A stretch of DNA of 38,278 bases from contig CALKDK010000042.1 in assembly GCA_938084055.1 (NCBI GenBank), forward strand, positions 1-38,278, given 5' to 3'. The notes below the pieces were generated by a model, which ran no database searches, was not told the origin of the DNA, and saw only the letters and a list, made by a program, of their open reading frames with translations. The position numbers and the translations under genes were made by a program. Below, in pieces: positions 36,125 through 38,278 of this stretch. The first letter of the stretch is position 1; every line of letters begins with the position of its first letter. This stretch comes from an uncultured Luminiphilus sp. (GTDB lineage Bacteria; Pseudomonadota; Gammaproteobacteria; Pseudomonadales; Halieaceae).

Positions 36125-37267
36125 ATGCGACTAGCGATACCCCGTGAGACGCACCCCGGTGAGAACCGCGCGTCTGTTACTCCGGAAACGGTCAAGAAAC
36201 TGGTCCGACTGGGTGCCGATATTGCCATTGAGGCCGGCGCCGGCGCCGGCGCAGGATTCAGTGATGAGGCCTTTGTCGCGGAGGGCGCTTCGATTGAAGC
36301 TGACCGCGATACGCTGCTGGGAAGTGCCGATATGGTGCTCCGGCTGCGTAAACCCGAGTTGGCTGAAGTCGCCAAATTGAAAAAGGGCTGCATCCATGTG
36401 TCCTACCTTGATCCCTTTAACGAGCATGAGTTGATCAGGGAGTTTGCTGCCCGGCACGTTACCGCTGTCAGCATGGAAATGATTCCCCGCTCGACACGAT
36501 CACAAAAGATGGATGCCCTCAGCTCCCAGGCCAACCTCGCGGGCTACATCGCCGTGATGCTGGCGGCGACCCGGTTGCCAAGAATTTTCCCCATGATGAT
36601 GACCCCCGCGGGCACGCTGAAACCGGCGAAGGTGTTCATCATTGGTGCCGGGGTGGCTGGTTTGCAGGCTATTGCGACCGCGAAGCGACTCGGGGCACGG
36701 GTAACGGCATTTGATACGCGCCCGGTGGTGGCGGAACAGGTGCAGTCCCTCGGTGGCAAGTTTCTTGAGATTGACCTGGGAGACACGGGACAGACCACAG
36801 ACGGGTACGCCCGCGAACTGACCCCAGAGCAGGTCGAGCTGCAGCGCCAGGCCCAGAAAGCCGTGATCGCTGAGTCGGATGTGGTCATTACCACCGCGCA
36901 GGTGTTTGGCCGCAAGCCGCCTGTGCTGGTCACGGAAGACATGGTTGCCGGGATGGCGCCGGGCTCTGTGGTTGTGGATATGGCAGCGGAGACCGGTGGC
37001 AACGTCGAGGGTTCTGTGCCTGACGACGTTGTGGATGTGGGAGGCGTCACGATTATCGGGACAGGAAACCTCGCGAACCTGGTTGCACGGGATGCGACCC
37101 AGATGTATGCGAGCAATATGTTCAACCTCGTGGAAGATACCTGGGATGAAGAGGCCAAGTCCTTTGTCCTGGATATGGACAATGACATTCTGCCCGGCTG
37201 CGTCATCACCCACGACGGCGGTGTGGTGCACCCGACCATCAAAGACATCATCCAAGGAGCCAGCTGA
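36125..37267 (+). CDS. pntAA: NAD(P) transhydrogenase subunit alpha part 1 (PntAA)
   Basis: A 380-residue NAD(H)-binding domain I of the proton-translocating transhydrogenase, encoded separately from the membrane part. It begins MRLAIPRETHPGENRASVTP. The mobile loop motif QKMDALSSQANLAGY and the Rossmann motif VFIIGAGVAGLQAIATAKRL with the acidic end AFDTRP are present. The ATG at 36125 lies in a 115-base gap after chrR. A TACAAT -10-like hexamer (36072-36077) there lacks a convincing -35. pntAB follows after 2 bases. Confidence 0.95.
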   Translation: MRLAIPRETHPGENRASVTPETVKKLVRLGADIAIEAGAGAGAGFSDEAFVAEGASIEADRDTLLGSADMVLRLRKPELAEVAKLKKGCIHVSYLDPFNEHELIREFAARHVTAVSMEMIPRSTRSQKMDALSSQANLAGYIAVMLAATRLPRIFPMMMTPAGTLKPAKVFIIGAGVAGLQAIATAKRLGARVTAFDTRPVVAEQVQSLGGKFLEIDLGDTGQTTDGYARELTPEQVELQRQAQKAVIAESDVVITTAQVFGRKPPVLVTEDMVAGMAPGSVVVDMAAETGGNVEGSVPDDVVDVGGVTIIGTGNLANLVARDATQMYASNMFNLVEDTWDEEAKSFVLDMDNDILPGCVITHDGGVVHPTIKDIIQGAS

Positions 37268-37269
37268 TC

Positions 37270-37554
37270 ATGAACGGTGCCGAATATCTTCTGTTTATTC
37301 TCATGCTCTCGGTTTTCCTGGGGTTTGAACTTATCAATAAAGTTCCTGCGACCCTGCATACGCCCCTGATGTCTGGAGCCAATGCCATCTCGGGTATCAC
37401 CGTTGTCGGCGCCGTAGCACTGGCGGGTAACGGGCAGGACAATCTTGCCCAGTGGCTGGGAGCCGGTGCGGTGGCGCTGGCGAGCATCAACGTGGTGGGT
37501 GGGTACATGGTGACCGACCGCATGCTTGGCTTCTTCAAGAAGAAGGAGGGCTGA
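37270..37554 (+). CDS. pntAB: NAD(P) transhydrogenase subunit alpha part 2 (PntAB)
   Basis: A 94-residue membrane part of subunit alpha with three hydrophobic helices. It begins YLLFILMLSVFLGFELINKV and continues with TPLMSGANAISGITVVGAV, the conserved segment of the proton channel domain. As in many split transhydrogenases it is a separate gene, linked to pntAA and pntB by 2-base gaps. Both junctions have the same sequence, CTGATCATG. AAGGAG-like sequences precede each start. Confidence 0.94.
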   Translation: MNGAEYLLFILMLSVFLGFELINKVPATLHTPLMSGANAISGITVVGAVALAGNGQDNLAQWLGAGAVALASINVVGGYMVTDRMLGFFKKKEG

Positions 37555-37556
37555 TC

Positions 37557-38278
37557 ATGGATACTTCGCTGGTGACCGGATTGGGTTACGTTGTTGCATC
37601 AGGGCTGTTCATCTTTGGTCTGAAAATGCTGGGGTCTCCCGCTACGGCGCGGAGGGGCAATATGGTCTCTGCGGCGGGCATGTTGGTTGCCATTGTGGTG
37701 GCGCTGCTTGATCAGGGCATTGTCAATTACACCTGGATTGCCGGGGGCATGCTTGCCGGCGGCCTGCTGGGTGCCGTTGTCGCCCGATCAGTGGCGATGA
37801 CCTCCATGCCGGAAATGGTTGCCCTGTTCAATGGTCTTGGTGGCTCAGCTTCGCTACTGGTTGGTTGGGCTGCGCTCACGCCGGATGCCGCGACGTTCAC
37901 GCTGGTGACCATTGTGCTGTCTATTCTTATCGGCGGGGTGACCCTCACCGGCTCATTGATTGCCTATGGCAAGCTGAGCGAGAAGCTCGGTAGCGGCCAG
38001 GTTGTTTTCAGTGGACAGCAGATCGTCAACTCGCTGGTGGTACTGGGGGTTATCGGCAGTGCGGCGCTGTTTGTGATGGAGCCCACGAATGCCATGTGGC
38101 TATATGTTGTTATCGGGCTGGCGCTCGTATTCGGCATCATGGTGGTGATTCCCATTGGCGGCGCTGACATGCCCGTCGTTATTTCGCTCCTCAATTCTTA
38201 CTCTGGTCTCGCGGCCTGCGCGGCGGGTTTTGCCATCGACAACAACGTGTTGATTGTGGCCGGATCTCTGGTGGGGGC
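37557..38278 (+). CDS. pntB: NAD(P) transhydrogenase subunit beta (PntB), 3' end cut by window edge
   Basis: The first 240 codons of pntB run open to the end of the window. The visible part is the membrane domain, with several helices and motifs such as EMVALFNGLGGSASLLVGW, SLIAYGKLSEKL and VVISLLNSYSGLAACAAGF. The NADP-binding domain III lies beyond the edge. ATG at 37557 follows AGGAGG. Transhydrogenase uses the proton gradient to make NADPH from NADH, supplying reducing power for biosynthesis and oxidant defence. Confidence 0.95.
   Translation, partial: MDTSLVTGLGYVVASGLFIFGLKMLGSPATARRGNMVSAAGMLVAIVVALLDQGIVNYTWIAGGMLAGGLLGAVVARSVAMTSMPEMVALFNGLGGSASLLVGWAALTPDAATFTLVTIVLSILIGGVTLTGSLIAYGKLSEKLGSGQVVFSGQQIVNSLVVLGVIGSAALFVMEPTNAMWLYVVIGLALVFGIMVVIPIGGADMPVVISLLNSYSGLAACAAGFAIDNNVLIVAGSLVG

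Noticed and set aside
36235..36255. Short GC-rich repeat (GCCGGCGCC-like) in pntAA
   Set aside because: It encodes the Ala-Gly run AGAGAGAG of the protein and needs no other explanation.
36500..37359. Two open frames of about 250-270 codons antisense to pntAA
   Set aside because: They are shadow frames; the sense strand encodes a well-conserved transhydrogenase domain.
37557..38278. Truncated pntB pseudogene
   Set aside because: The frame is open up to the last base, so the missing 3' part is due to the window edge.
1..38278. CRISPR arrays, insertion sequences, prophage or attachment sites
   Set aside because: No direct-repeat arrays, transposase or integrase genes or terminal inverted repeats were seen; the gene content is conserved and chromosomal.

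Overview
This window is a stretch of chromosome from a free-living gammaproteobacterium of moderately high GC. The gene order is close to that of Pseudomonas and its marine relatives: mutY-yggX, hisBHAF, a deacetylase-ctpA-envC-gpmI block, yibN-grxC-secB, ntrC-ntrB-glnA, typA, parC, serB and efp. A marine gammaproteobacterium (for example of the Halieaceae/OM60 type) would fit, but that placement is inference. There is no insertion sequence, phage gene, CRISPR array or rRNA. Genes are tightly packed, with many ATGA/GTGA start-stop overlaps.

Layout. (1) 1-5782, minus strand: tRNA-Phe with its own promoter, an RND efflux pair (adapter and pump), the Fe-trafficking protein YggX and MutY. (2) 5898-8668, plus: four consecutive histidine genes, hisB-hisH-hisA-hisF. 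(3) 8632-13553, minus: gpmI, envC, ctpA and a YibQ-type deacetylase-fold protein (envelope and glycolysis). (4) 13713-14954, plus: a rhodanese, glutaredoxin and SecB. (5) 14962-19571, minus: glnA, a DUF4124 protein, ntrB and ntrC, the nitrogen regulation block. The 395-base gap upstream of glnA holds a very good sigma-54 promoter and an array of NtrC-like sites. (6) 19967-29342: typA, elaA, a cyclic-nucleotide-domain protein, parC, a membrane protein with a degenerate cyclase domain, serB, efp and epmA. (7) 29339-36009: a divergent stress locus. An ECF sigma factor and its ChrR-type zinc anti-sigma factor read rightward. A five-gene operon reads leftward: FAD oxidoreductase, DUF1365, cyclopropane-synthase-like methyltransferase, NhaC antiporter and hotdog thioesterase. 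(8) 36125-38278: the split transhydrogenase genes pntAA-pntAB-pntB, the last cut by the window edge.

The most interesting part is region 7. It has the hallmarks of the RpoE-ChrR singlet-oxygen response known from Rhodobacter sphaeroides. The anti-sigma factor keeps every zinc ligand of both domains, and a TGATCC-type promoter lies in front of the divergent operon. The methyltransferase has lost two residues of the bicarbonate site used by true cyclopropane synthases. That suggests a methyl-branched or furan fatty acid product rather than a cyclopropane. The attached NhaC and thioesterase genes look like an extension of the core module. The rest of the window is conserved housekeeping sequence, with local points of interest in regulation (glnA upstream region, tRNA-Phe promoter) and in degenerate domains (pseudo-cyclase, tandem cNMP domain).
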